Positions 7,740-15,701 of a stretch of DNA of 54,681 nt are shown one piece after another. The translations under genes were made by a program, and so were the position numbers. Numbering within the stretch: the first letter of the stretch is position 1; each line of letters opens with the position of its first letter. The stretch is from Paenibacillus rhizosphaerae (GTDB lineage Bacteria > Bacillota > Bacilli > Paenibacillales > Paenibacillaceae). The notes under the pieces were generated by a model, which was given only the letters and a program-made list of their open reading frames with translations, was not told the DNA's origin and did no database searches. Where the stretch lies: contig NZ_JACHXJ010000013.1 of NCBI RefSeq assembly GCF_014192015.1, positions 1-54,681 of the forward strand, written 5' to 3'.

Positions 7740-8822
7740 ATGAAGAAGAAATGGGCAGCCCTGATTCTTACACTGGTCTTGGCAATGACCGTGGTGCTTG
7801 CAGGCTGCAGCAGCAAGAAGGAACCGAAGGAAGCGCTGGAGGCTTCGGCCGTCAATGCAATGAAAATGACATCGTACGAAATGAAGAGCAAGGTAACGAT
7901 CAAAGATCTGCAGGTTACCAGTGCAAGTGCCGACAACGCCGCAACCAGCCAAGTGATGAGCATGCTGAAAAACGCGGAATTGACGATCGATGGGGTATAT
8001 CAGAACGATCCGCAGCAAACGGAGATGACGCTCGGGATTAACCTGAAGGGCGACATGTCCATGAGCTTTAACATTCCGATGGTAATGACTCAAGATAAAT
8101 TGTACGTCAAAGTGCCGAGCATCCCGATGCTGCCGCTGCCTGAAGACGTTGTAGGTAAATTCCTGGTACTCGATATGAAAGAGCTGGCAGAACAGCAAGG
8201 AACGTCTTTTAACCCCGACCTGATGAATCCCGAAAAGACGAAGAAGCTGGCCGGCGAAATTATGAATACGCTGTTTACCGAATATGACGGTAAGAAATAT
8301 TTCAAAGACGTTGCGGTTAAAGACGCGAACCTCCCGGATGGCGTGGATGCCAAGCAGGTGGTTCAATTCTATGTAACCAATGACAACGTGAAAGAAGCGG
8401 CGGACATTCTGGTGAACAAGGCGCTGCCGAAAATCCTTGATATTATCAGCAAGGATGAGTACCGTGAAATGCTTGGCGTCAACCAGGAAGACATCGACGA
8501 GATGAAGAAGGATCTGAACTCGACGGACAGCAAGGATGAAATCAGCAAAGGTCTGAACGATCTGAAGAACTACCTGAAAGTGAACCAGTTCGAAGTCAAC
8601 ACGGCCATCAATAAAGATAACTTCCCTGCATACCAGGAAGCGGTTATGAACGTAGAAATGAACGATCCGGAAACAAAGGACAACATGAAGCTGTCGCTGC
8701 AGGCGACGAGCCAATACAGCAAGATCAATGAGAAGCAAACCTTCAGTATTGGCATTCCAAAAGAAGCGGATGTCATTACGATGGAGCAGCTTCAGGAGAA
8801 AATGGGAGCTATGACTTACTAA
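7740..8822 (+). CDS. Secreted lipoprotein, DUF6612/LppX-like
   Basis: The protein is about 360 residues with a lipoprotein signal: basic MKKKW, a hydrophobic stretch and lipobox LAGC with Cys23, so it is anchored on the outer membrane face. The rest is soluble, rich in Lys, Met and Asp, with repeated beta-type stretches (MEMTLGINLKGDMSMSF-like) that resemble lipoproteins of the DUF6612 or LppX/LprG fold. ATG 7740 lies ten bases after GAGGAGAG; a GTG three bases earlier is also open. No partner genes suggest a ligand, and a strong terminator follows. The fold assignment is tentative. Confidence 0.85.
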   Translation: MKKKWAALILTLVLAMTVVLAGCSSKKEPKEALEASAVNAMKMTSYEMKSKVTIKDLQVTSASADNAATSQVMSMLKNAELTIDGVYQNDPQQTEMTLGINLKGDMSMSFNIPMVMTQDKLYVKVPSIPMLPLPEDVVGKFLVLDMKELAEQQGTSFNPDLMNPEKTKKLAGEIMNTLFTEYDGKKYFKDVAVKDANLPDGVDAKQVVQFYVTNDNVKEAADILVNKALPKILDIISKDEYREMLGVNQEDIDEMKKDLNSTDSKDEISKGLNDLKNYLKVNQFEVNTAINKDNFPAYQEAVMNVEMNDPETKDNMKLSLQATSQYSKINEKQTFSIGIPKEADVITMEQLQEKMGAMTY

Positions 8823-8842
8823 GCAAACCCCGTACAAGTGAC

Positions 8843-8880
8843 AACAGCCCGGCCAGGGTCACCGGCCGGGCTGTTTGTTT
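8843..8880. terminator. Bidirectional terminator between lipoprotein gene and tadA
   Basis: AACAGCCCGGCC (8843-8854) pairs perfectly with GGCCGGGCTGTT (8864-8875). It sits between convergent genes and can serve both strands. Confidence 0.9.
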
Positions 8881-8881
8881 G

Positions 8882-9388
8882 TCAGCCTTTGCCCCGCAGC
8901 TTGCGGAAAAACTGGGTCAGCAGCCCTGCACATTCTTCCTGCAGCACATCGGCAATGACCTCGGTGCGGTGGTTGAAGCGCGGCTCCTGCAGCAGGTTCA
9001 TCAGCGTCCCGGCGCATCCTGCCTTGGGATCGTAGGTGCCGTAAACAACCCGCGGGATGCGGGACTGGACGATGGCACCGGAGCACATCGGGCACGGCTC
9101 CAGCGTGACGTAAAGTGTGCAGTCCAGCAGGCGCCACGACTGTACGGCTATACTGGCTTCCCGGATAGCGACAATCTCGGCGTGGGCGGTCGCATCCTGG
9201 GACGTTTCCCTTAAGTTATAACCCCGTCCGATGATTTCCCCATTGCGGACGATGACCGCGCCGATGGGCACCTCGCCCAAGTCCTCCGCCAATTTGGCTT
9301 GGTGGATCGCCTCGCGCATCCAGTGCTCATGTCGATCATTATCCACAGAATCATCCACATGAAGCGGATGTTTCGTTTGATTTTCCAA
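8882..9388 (-). CDS. tadA: tRNA-specific adenosine deaminase
   Basis: Converts A34 to inosine in the anticodon of tRNA-Arg(ACG). The deaminase core shows the zinc ligands in HAE and PCPMC (TLEPCPMCSGA) and the usual GALMNLL-type end (AGTLMNLLQEPRFNHR). The start shown is TTG at 9388, ten bases after GGGAGG. This gives 168 residues and an N-terminal extension of about 20 residues compared with B. subtilis TadA, where the conserved part starts at the equivalent of HWMREAI; ATG at that Met is the alternative. The extension is encoded by DNA that holds two DnaA boxes. tadA precedes scr-dnaX in B. subtilis, but here about 41 kb intervene. Confidence 0.95.
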   Translation of the reverse strand: MENQTKHPLHVDDSVDNDRHEHWMREAIHQAKLAEDLGEVPIGAVIVRNGEIIGRGYNLRETSQDATAHAEIVAIREASIAVQSWRLLDCTLYVTLEPCPMCSGAIVQSRIPRVVYGTYDPKAGCAGTLMNLLQEPRFNHRTEVIADVLQEECAGLLTQFFRKLRGKG

Positions 9389-9538
9389 TGTAAAAGAGCC
9401 TCCCTGTACCGAATTTCGGTTTATTCAGCGAACAAGTATTCTATTGTTAACATGCTGTGCACAAATTTGTGGATAACTTATTGATTACACACAGAATTAT
9501 CCCCAATTTATTAAATAGTACTGTGAATATGTTGATAA
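9339..9538. promoter_or_regulatory. DnaA-box cluster
   Basis: Two perfect DnaA boxes (TTATCCACA at 9339-9347; TGTGGATAA, its complement, at 9468-9476) lie with four one-mismatch boxes: TCATCCACA 9351-9359, TGTGCACAA 9456-9464, TTATCCCCA 9497-9505 and TGTTGATAA 9530-9538. A 12-bp palindrome CACAAATTTGTG (9460-9471) overlaps the central box. The cluster covers the start of tadA and the space upstream of the sensor kinase. It resembles the DnaA-binding regions known outside oriC in B. subtilis. Confidence 0.65.
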
Positions 9539-9579
9539 GTCGTGCACATGCTGCGTTATTTCGAGTTATGCCGATCATT

Positions 9580-9586
9580 TTCGACA
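9580..9586 (+). promoter_or_regulatory. Spo0A box (0A box)
   Basis: TTCGACA is the exact complement of the 0A box TGTCGAA; on the other strand the context is CTTGTCGAAAA, close to the extended consensus. It lies just upstream of the putative -35 of the kinase promoter, a position from which Spo0A~P could activate or block transcription. Confidence 0.55.
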
Positions 9587-9590
9587 AGCT

Positions 9591-9618
9591 TTTCAAATAT
9601 CAGCCTACAGAGTATGAT
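9591..9618 (+). promoter_or_regulatory. Putative sigma-A promoter of the sensor kinase
   Basis: TTTCAA (9591-9596), a 16-base spacer and TATGAT (9613-9618). The -35 is poor, as expected for an activator-dependent promoter. The predicted start is near 9624, about 45 bases before the gene. Confidence 0.45.
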
Positions 9619-9668
9619 GGAATAGATTATTCCAATTATCGCCAAGGCAAGATAAGAGGTGACCCGAT

Positions 9669-11975
9669 GTGTCAATGAAGAAGAAACTGTCCCTCACCAT
9701 GGCCGGTTCACTCTGTCTGATTTTACTTTTAAATATTATTCTTAGTTTGTACACAACGCAAGCCAGTTTACGCCGGGAAAGTGAACGCAAAATGCTCCTT
9801 GCCGCCAGGCAGGTAGCCGCTTCGATTGAGCAGAGCCAGGAGAGCGCGGGCATGGTCGAACGCCAAATCGGGGAGCTTTTGCACGTGGCCGCCAAATTGG
9901 CGGCTAAAGAGCTGGACCCGGATATCCAGAACATTACGAATGAACAGCTGACCAAGCTGAGCAAGCAGGTCGGGGTCACTCATATTGCCCTGCTTGTACG
10001 CACCGGTGACGATATCATTATTGCCAAGTCCTCAGAACCCGCTGAGCTGGGTCTTTCCACAAAAGACTGGGGGTACTGGTATAAGGCGTTTAAGCAGCTC
10101 TTCGAGGAAGAACGGGTAACAATTCCGTATGGAGCGGCCGCCGACCATTTTTGGACCGGACCGTTTGAATATTCCAATTCCACACCGAACGTGATCGACA
10201 AATGGGGTTATTATTATGACGCCAAGCGAAATTATATCATTGATCCTTATATCCGCACCGACTCCCTCCATCAGATCGGCACCCATATCCCGAGTCCGGA
10301 GGAGGTGCTCGACAAAACGAAGGAAATCAACGGAGAAATTCTTGAGATCAGCTGCATCAATCCGCAGACCTTTGCGGGCGTCCGAATGTCCGGACAAGGA
10401 TATGTCCATGATAAGACTAAGCTGCATAACCGGCCGATACGCTACGGTACCTATACCTATATCGACCTCGATAACGATAAACGGGCCGTTGAGAAAACAG
10501 CACAGACGGGAGTCAACGTCGTTTATGAAACCCGCATTGATGGTAAGAAGCTGTTAAAGAGCTTTATCCCTGTGAATAGTGCCTCCCAGGCATCCTACAT
10601 CATCAGCATCGTCATGGATTATGCGGAAATATCCAAGGTATTGCAAAAGCAGCTTGTCTCTTATATATCGATTTCGGCCCTGCTGTTGATTTTGTTCGTC
10701 ATTGTAAGCTATAAACAGGCCGGATCTATCATTCGGCCGATCGATGCGATTCTGGGAAAAGTGAAAAATGTCGCCCAGGGACGCTTCGATACGCCGCTCG
10801 TCATCAACAGCAAGGATGAACTCGGACTGCTCGCCGCCAAAATCAATACGATGACCGATAATCTGAGCAGCTATACCGACCAGCTCAAACAAGCCGTGGA
10901 AGAGAACCGGTCGGTGAAAGAGCATCTGGAATCTGTTATCCAGCAGACGGCGGATGCCATTCATACGACGGACCTTGAGGGGAATATCATTCAGGTCAAT
11001 CAAGCTTTTGAAAAGCTGTACGGCTGGTCAAGCCATGAAGTGGTCGGCAAGCGGATCCATCTGATTCCCGACCATTTGGAAGGGGAGGTTCGGACAAGGC
11101 TCGACGCTTTAATGCAGGGCGAACAGCTGCCGGCAGTAGAGACGGTCCGGATGAAGAAGGACGGGACACCTGTAGAGGTCAGCATCAGCACGTCCGCGGT
11201 CAGGGATCCGGCAGGTAAAGTCGTATCATTCATCAGCATTTCGCGCGATATGACGGAGAGAAACCGGATGGACGAGCTGCTCCGCCGGTCCGAGAAGCTG
11301 ACCACGGTCGGGCAGTTGGCGGCCGGCGTGGCGCATGAGATCCGCAACCTGCTCACGACGCTGCGGGGATTCCTGCAGCTGCAGGAGTATAACAACCGCG
11401 TCGATCCGAGGCACAACCAGATCATGCTGTCTGAGCTGGAGAGAATCAATCTGATCGTGAGTGAATTTTTAATTTTGGCCAAGCCCCAGGCCGTGCACTT
11501 CCGAAATAAAAATGTTCGTGATATTTTAGAGGATGTGCTGTCGCTGTTGAACAGCCAGGCCAATCTGCACGGCATTGAGTTCATCATGGCCTCCCAGACG
11601 GCCGAAACGGACGTCCATTGCGAGGAGAACCAGTTGAAGCAAGTCTTTATCAATTTGCTGAAAAACGCCATGGAGGCGATGCCAGAGGGCGGCGTCATCC
11701 ATATCGAACTGTTCCGGCCGGATCCGAATCACCTGGGAATTACGATTACGGATGAGGGCGTAGGGATTCCTGAGCACCAGATGGAGAAAGTAGGAGAGCC
11801 CTTCTTCACCAACAAGGAAAACGGGACGGGTCTTGGTCTGATGGTCAGTCAGCGGATTGTGGAGGGCCATAAAGGATCAATCCAGATCGAGAGCGCCGTA
11901 AACAAGGGCACTCGCGTTACGCTAACGCTGCCGGCGGCACGGCCGGAGCATGGGGAAGGACGAGAACGGGAATAG
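9669..11975 (+). CDS. Membrane PAS sensor histidine kinase, phosphorelay (KinA-E) type
   Basis: Autophosphorylates on histidine in response to an unknown signal. The 768 residues hold TM1 (about 11-30), a 300-residue extracellular sensor region, TM2 (about 331-348), a HAMP-like linker, a PAS domain (about 418-530), a HisKA domain with His556 in GVAHEIRNLLTTLRGFLQL, and an HATPase domain (N box near 662-666, DEGVGIP at 695-701, GTGLGL at 719-724). The stretch after the H box, SELERINLIVSEFLILAKPQ, is characteristic of kinases that feed the Spo0F-Spo0A phosphorelay. The usual Pro after HEIRN is Leu here. No response regulator adjoins it, as for orphan sporulation kinases, and spo0F lies 33 kb downstream. 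Start GTG 9669 follows AGAGGTGA. Confidence 0.93.
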   Translation: MSMKKKLSLTMAGSLCLILLLNIILSLYTTQASLRRESERKMLLAARQVAASIEQSQESAGMVERQIGELLHVAAKLAAKELDPDIQNITNEQLTKLSKQVGVTHIALLVRTGDDIIIAKSSEPAELGLSTKDWGYWYKAFKQLFEEERVTIPYGAAADHFWTGPFEYSNSTPNVIDKWGYYYDAKRNYIIDPYIRTDSLHQIGTHIPSPEEVLDKTKEINGEILEISCINPQTFAGVRMSGQGYVHDKTKLHNRPIRYGTYTYIDLDNDKRAVEKTAQTGVNVVYETRIDGKKLLKSFIPVNSASQASYIISIVMDYAEISKVLQKQLVSYISISALLLILFVIVSYKQAGSIIRPIDAILGKVKNVAQGRFDTPLVINSKDELGLLAAKINTMTDNLSSYTDQLKQAVEENRSVKEHLESVIQQTADAIHTTDLEGNIIQVNQAFEKLYGWSSHEVVGKRIHLIPDHLEGEVRTRLDALMQGEQLPAVETVRMKKDGTPVEVSISTSAVRDPAGKVVSFISISRDMTERNRMDELLRRSEKLTTVGQLAAGVAHEIRNLLTTLRGFLQLQEYNNRVDPRHNQIMLSELERINLIVSEFLILAKPQAVHFRNKNVRDILEDVLSLLNSQANLHGIEFIMASQTAETDVHCEENQLKQVFINLLKNAMEAMPEGGVIHIELFRPDPNHLGITITDEGVGIPEHQMEKVGEPFFTNKENGTGLGLMVSQRIVEGHKGSIQIESAVNKGTRVTLTLPAARPEHGEGRERE

Positions 11976-12025
11976 CCCGTACACTTGTCCGGGGTAAACC
12001 ATAATGAGAGATGGGGTTATAAGCT

Positions 12026-12730
12026 TTGAGGATTAACAAATATATCAGTGAGACCGGGTATTGTTCCCGGCGCGAAGCGGATAAGCTGGTAGAGAGCGGG
12101 AAAGTGACGATCAATGGCGTTCAGGCGGTGCTGGGCAGCCAGGCGGAGGAAGGGGACGACGTCCGCATTAACGGCCAGCCCCTGCAGTCAAAGAAGGAGA
12201 CGCATGTCTACATTGCGCTGAATAAACCGGTTGGGATCACCAGTACGACGGAGCAGCATATCAAGGGCAACATTGTGGACTTCGTGGGCCATTCGGAGCG
12301 AATTTTTCCGATCGGCCGGCTGGACAAAGATTCCGAAGGCCTCATCCTGCTGACCAGTGACGGCGACATCGTCAATAAAATACTTCGGGCCGAAGGCAAG
12401 CATGAAAAGGAGTACATCGTGACGGTGGACAAGCCGGTTACGCCATCCTTTTTAACAGGCATGTCCAGCGGGGTGAAGATTTTGGGGGAAATGACCCTTC
12501 CCTGCAAGGTGACGCGGATCTCGGAGCGGGTGTTCAAGATCATTCTGACCGAGGGGAAAAACCGGCAGATCCGCCGGATGTGCAGCGCCTTCGGCTATGA
12601 GGTGCGCAGGCTGCAGCGGATCCGGATTATGAATATTCATCTGGGCCCCCTTGGCAAAGGCAAGTGGCGGGATCTGACGCCGCAGGAAAAGGAAGAGCTC
12701 GGACAGCTGCTGAATTACCGCCTCGGGTAG
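12026..12730 (+). CDS. 23S rRNA pseudouridine synthase, RluF/RluB family
   Basis: Isomerises a specific uridine in 23S rRNA. The 234-residue protein has an N-terminal S4 RNA-binding domain (1-60, SRREADKLVESGKVTING) and a catalytic domain with Asp100 in GRLDKDSEGL, then the EGKNRQIRRM motif. The motif set and the short C-terminus fit the RluF branch best. The start TTG at 12026 is preceded by GAGATGGGG. It begins 50 bases after the kinase and may be read from the same transcript; function gives no obvious link. Confidence 0.92.
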   Translation: MRINKYISETGYCSRREADKLVESGKVTINGVQAVLGSQAEEGDDVRINGQPLQSKKETHVYIALNKPVGITSTTEQHIKGNIVDFVGHSERIFPIGRLDKDSEGLILLTSDGDIVNKILRAEGKHEKEYIVTVDKPVTPSFLTGMSSGVKILGEMTLPCKVTRISERVFKIILTEGKNRQIRRMCSAFGYEVRRLQRIRIMNIHLGPLGKGKWRDLTPQEKEELGQLLNYRLG

Positions 12731-12828
12731 AGGGGCGGGCCAAGCCAGATCGAATTTATGCAGGAGGCTCTTGCGATATAAGCCAAGCTGGTTCCCTGAG
12801 GCGTGTACCTTTTAATATTCAAACTATT

Positions 12829-12866
12829 CAAAAAAGGCTGCTCCCCTTTGCCGAAGGGAACAGCCT
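12829..12866 (-). terminator. motAB terminator
   Basis: On the minus strand AGGCTG (12866-12861) pairs with CAGCCT (12840-12835) around an inner TTCCC...GGGGA stem, followed by T6. It may also end the rluF-like transcript from the other side. Confidence 0.82.
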
Positions 12867-12887
12867 GTTCATTTGGTTATCGCTGTG

Positions 12888-13703
12888 CTATTTTTTATTC
12901 GTGGTTACCGGGATTTGCTCGCTGGTATCCTGGTACTTCCGGATGATGGATACCTCGACGCGGCGGTTTTTAGCCCGTCCGGCTGCGGTATCGTTGGAAG
13001 CCACCGGCCTGAACTCGCCGAAGGCGGTGGAGGTGAACTTAGCCGGGTCGAGCTGCTTGTTGGTGAGCAGAATCTTCAGGAAGTTGAGCGCCCGGTTGGA
13101 GCTCAGATCCCAGTTGGACGCATACTCGCTGTTCGAGATCGGCATATTGTCCGTATGGCCGGACACGACAACGTCATACGTCGGGAACTGCTGCAGCATG
13201 CTGCTGATGGCGAGCGCCAGCTGGCGTGACTCAGGCTTCACCTGAGCGCTGCCTGAAGCAAACAGGGCGTTGTCGCTGATCGTGATCGTAAGCTGCGATT
13301 GGTTCAGTTTCGTATCCAGCTGGTTCGTCAGGCCGTTCGTCTTGATATATTGATCCAGCTGCTTCTTCAGCTTCTCCAGGTCTTCCTGTTCCTGCTTGGC
13401 CAGTTGAGCCTTCTGTTTCTTATCATTGTTATTCGTGACGATGCTCTCTTGAGTGTCCTTTTTGCCCTGATCCATATTTTTATCCATCGGCAAATTCGAT
13501 CTGAAGTTGAGCACTCCGTTTCCCGTGCTGAGGGCATTGTTGAAGGCCTGGCTCATTTCCTCGAATTTCTTGGCGTCCGTGGCGCTCATGGAATAGAGTA
13601 CAATAAACAGGGCCAGCAGCAGCGTCAGCAGGTCGGCATAGGGAAGAAGCCAGGATTCGTCGGCATGCTCCTCATGCGGTTCATGTCTAGTCTTTTTGGC
13701 CAC
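12888..13703 (-). CDS. motB: Flagellar motor stator protein MotB
   Basis: Anchors the stator to peptidoglycan and carries the ion path with MotA. From the chosen start it has 271 residues: one TM helix (LLTLLLALFIVLY) with the ion-binding Asp24 in PYADLL, a charged linker rich in Lys and Gln, and an OmpA-like peptidoglycan-binding domain (VVVSGHTDNMPI, NRRVEVSI). I take GTG 13703 because it is eight bases after AAGGAGG and gives the usual N-terminus MAKKTRHEPHEEH; an ATG at 13712 sits directly on the ribosome-binding site. The gene overlaps the end of motA by 17 bases, so the pair is translationally coupled. Confidence 0.97.
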   Translation of the reverse strand: MAKKTRHEPHEEHADESWLLPYADLLTLLLALFIVLYSMSATDAKKFEEMSQAFNNALSTGNGVLNFRSNLPMDKNMDQGKKDTQESIVTNNNDKKQKAQLAKQEQEDLEKLKKQLDQYIKTNGLTNQLDTKLNQSQLTITISDNALFASGSAQVKPESRQLALAISSMLQQFPTYDVVVSGHTDNMPISNSEYASNWDLSSNRALNFLKILLTNKQLDPAKFTSTAFGEFRPVASNDTAAGRAKNRRVEVSIIRKYQDTSEQIPVTTNKK

Positions 13704-14487
13704 CCAAACCATCCTCCTTCTCATTCATTTGAGCGCGCTCGGAAGGGGTTAAGAAGACGGAGAGCTTCTGGCTGATCGCAATGGTGGATACGCCGGATTG
13801 AATCGACAGCAGTCCTTCCACCATCATGAGCTTGAGCTCCACTTCTTTTTTGGACAGGCGTTTCAGCTTGTTGGCAATCGGGTGCCACAGGACATAACCG
13901 GTAAAAATACCAAGCAGTGTCGCAATAAAGGCCGCGCCAATCGCGTGGGCCAGCTCGGCCATATTCTCCATCTTGGTCAGGGCGGCGATCAAGCCGACGA
14001 CGGCACCGAGAACCCCGAGGGAGGGAGCATACATACCGGCCTGGGAGAAGAGGAGGGCACCTGCACGGTGACGTTCTTCCGTCGCCGCAATATCCTCCAT
14101 CAAGACGTCGCGAACGAACTCCTGGTCGTTACCATCGATAATCATACGCATACCGTTGCGCAGGAAGGCGTCATCGATTTCTTCGACCTTGGTCTCCAGC
14201 GCGAGGAGGCCTTCCCGGCGGGTGATGGAGGCCCATTCCATGAACAGAGTGATGAGCTCTTGACGCTCCATGAGCTTTTGTTTGACGAAGGTCATTTTTA
14301 ACAGCTTGGGGAACTTCTTGATCTCAGACATCGGAAAGCCGATAAACAACGTAGCGGCGGTTCCGGCGAGAATAATGACATAAGCGGCGGGCGTCAGCAG
14401 GCTGACGATCGGGGCGCCCTTCAGCACCATACCGACTAAGACCGCTACCACACCGAGTATCAGGCCAACAATCGTTGAAATTTCCAT
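13687..14487 (-). CDS. motA: Flagellar motor stator protein MotA
   Basis: Forms the ion channel of the stator and pushes on the rotor. The 266 residues contain four membrane helices (starting ISTIVGLILGVVAVLVG and SLLTPAAYVIILAGTAATL) and a cytoplasmic loop between the second and third with the charged RREG segment. Helices three and four (SLGVLGAVVGLIAAL, GAAFIATLLGIFTGYVLW) include the conserved Pro of the channel. ATG 14487 follows GATGAGGTG; an in-frame ATG 12 bases upstream overlaps that site. A strong sigma-D promoter lies about 100 bases upstream. Confidence 0.97.
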   Translation of the reverse strand: MEISTIVGLILGVVAVLVGMVLKGAPIVSLLTPAAYVIILAGTAATLFIGFPMSEIKKFPKLLKMTFVKQKLMERQELITLFMEWASITRREGLLALETKVEEIDDAFLRNGMRMIIDGNDQEFVRDVLMEDIAATEERHRAGALLFSQAGMYAPSLGVLGAVVGLIAALTKMENMAELAHAIGAAFIATLLGIFTGYVLWHPIANKLKRLSKKEVELKLMMVEGLLSIQSGVSTIAISQKLSVFLTPSERAQMNEKEDGLGGQKD

Positions 14488-14588
14488 TGCACACCTCATC
14501 CATGAGAAATAGAATTGAATCCTTTCGGAATCGACCGCGTTTACATCCTTGCAACATGGTCGCTTTCACAAAAAACGGTTTATATTAT

Positions 14589-14615
14589 TTATCGACACCA
14601 TTCTCTTTTTTTTTA
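14589..14615 (-). promoter_or_regulatory. Sigma-D (flagellar) promoter of motAB
   Basis: Read on the minus strand: TAAA (14615-14612), exactly 15 bases, then GTCGATAA (14596-14589), one base from the sigma-D consensus TAAA-N15-GCCGATAA/T. The predicted start near 14582 leaves a leader of about 95 bases. Confidence 0.75.
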
Positions 14616-14630
14616 AGGGATATTTTCCGG

Positions 14631-14833
14631 TATAATGAAATGACAAGGTTCATCTGTCCTACAAAATCAGGTCTGAGCAGCATACCCTGAAGGGAATAAT
14701 TACAGCTCAAACGGGTGACGAATGGCCCACTTGAGGCCCCGACCCAAGGGCGCATGGAGCAGGGCATTCACCATTCACATTAACCGCTTATAGATCGTAT
14801 GAGTAACTAAACTTCGAAATTGGAGGGAATGGC
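14631..14833 (+). ncRNA. Candidate structured leader of the 97-aa gene
   Basis: A perfect TATAAT (14631-14636) with a T-rich -35 region starts a leader of about 190 bases. Visible pairings include CCC-TGAA-GGG (near 14691), CTCAA with TTGAG, GGCC-CACTTGA-GGCC (near 14728), and GAATGGCCC with GGGCATTC across about 40 bases. I could not match it to a known riboswitch or 6S RNA. The TATAAT overlaps the sigma-D promoter region on the other strand. Confidence 0.35.
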
Positions 14834-15127
14834 ATGGGTGTTAAGCATGGCCGTGACTATGACGGCATACTGACCGATTTGACGGCAGCTGTCGGGGAAA
14901 TTCCGGACAGTTATTTATTTTTTGAAATGGCGGAGCAGGATTGGATGCAGCTGGGCATCGAAGAGAAGCGTGAGGTGCATGAGGCGCTGGCTGAGGATTT
15001 GTTCTACGCGCTGGGAGCCGAACCTGTCATCAGCGTTGGAAGCGGTGTCGTGATGTATGACAAGGACCATCATCGAATCAACCTCTTGATCGGCGACGAA
15101 GAGCTGACCGTAGTCTCACTGATATAG
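14834..15127 (+). CDS. Conserved hypothetical protein, 97 aa
   Basis: I do not recognise this small protein. It is acidic, soluble and has no signal or membrane segment; its C-terminal half looks beta-rich (EPVISVGSGVVMYDKDHHRINLLIGDEELTVVSLI). ATG 14834 follows TGGAGGGAA, a strong ribosome-binding site. It is preceded by a long possibly structured leader and followed by about 180 bases before the pterin dehydratase gene, so it may stand alone. Confidence 0.8.
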   Translation: MGVKHGRDYDGILTDLTAAVGEIPDSYLFFEMAEQDWMQLGIEEKREVHEALAEDLFYALGAEPVISVGSGVVMYDKDHHRINLLIGDEELTVVSLI

Positions 15128-15311
15128 TCCCTGGGGCCGGATGGATTTTTTAAACCCGTCCATGGTAAGATATTATTCGTATGTACTCTCCTTGGAGAGA
15201 CATGATTACATTCAGGGATGAATACAATGGGTAAAGGTTTTCGCCCGAGCATACATTAATGAACATCCTGATGAACCTCGGGGATGTTAGGTTTCAGGGA
15301 GGAACGGAAGA

Positions 15312-15617
15312 ATGGTATATACGCAAGAAGAAGTAGAAACGCATTTGTCTAAGCTGGAAGGCTGGGAGCTTGAAGAGGGCCGCTGGATCGTGCGCAAATA
15401 CGTTTTCTCCAATTTCATGAAGGGCATTTCCTTTGTGGATGAGGTTGCGGCCATTTCAGAGGCTTTTGGCCACCACCCCTTTATTACGATTGATTATAAA
15501 AATGTGACGCTGCGTTTGACTTCATGGGATGAAGGCGGGATTACGTCCCTCGATGTCAAGGAGGCCCACCAGTTTAACGAACTGTTCGAAAAAATGCGTT
15601 CCGGTGAAAAAAGGTAA
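15312..15617 (+). CDS. 4a-hydroxytetrahydrobiopterin dehydratase (pterin-4a-carbinolamine dehydratase)
   Basis: Dehydrates 4a-hydroxytetrahydropterin during pterin recycling; some bacterial members have other roles. The 101 residues match the family length and show the signature SEAFGHHPFITIDYKNV and the SWDEGGIT stretch. ATG 15312 lies eight bases after GGGAGGAA. No phenylalanine hydroxylase gene is nearby, so the substrate partner in this organism is unknown. A strong bidirectional terminator follows. Confidence 0.92.
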   Translation: MVYTQEEVETHLSKLEGWELEEGRWIVRKYVFSNFMKGISFVDEVAAISEAFGHHPFITIDYKNVTLRLTSWDEGGITSLDVKEAHQFNELFEKMRSGEKR

Positions 15618-15638
15618 AGAGAATAATGCAGCAAATAA

Positions 15639-15682
15639 AAACACGCTTTGCGATGAACGTTCCGTTCCTCCAAAGCGTGTTT
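15639..15682. terminator. Bidirectional terminator between pterin dehydratase and cytochrome c genes
   Basis: AAACACGCTTTG (15639-15650) pairs perfectly with CAAAGCGTGTTT (15671-15682), with an inner GAACG/CGTTC stem, between convergent genes. Confidence 0.85.
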
Positions 15683-15701
15683 CTGTATGGATTACAACCG
15701 T

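Noticed and set aside
7689..8837. Long open frame antisense to the lipoprotein gene (about 380 codons)
   Set aside because: No ribosome-binding site or family features; it mirrors the codon bias of the real gene. Similar antisense frames opposite serS, the YesM-like kinase and pyrG were rejected for the same reason.
12900..14490. Other flagellar or chemotaxis genes near motAB
   Set aside because: None found in the neighbourhood; motAB stands alone.
15219..15260. Possible 13-codon leader peptide before the pterin dehydratase gene
   Set aside because: Very short, no attenuator structure with it, and no reason for amino-acid-linked control.
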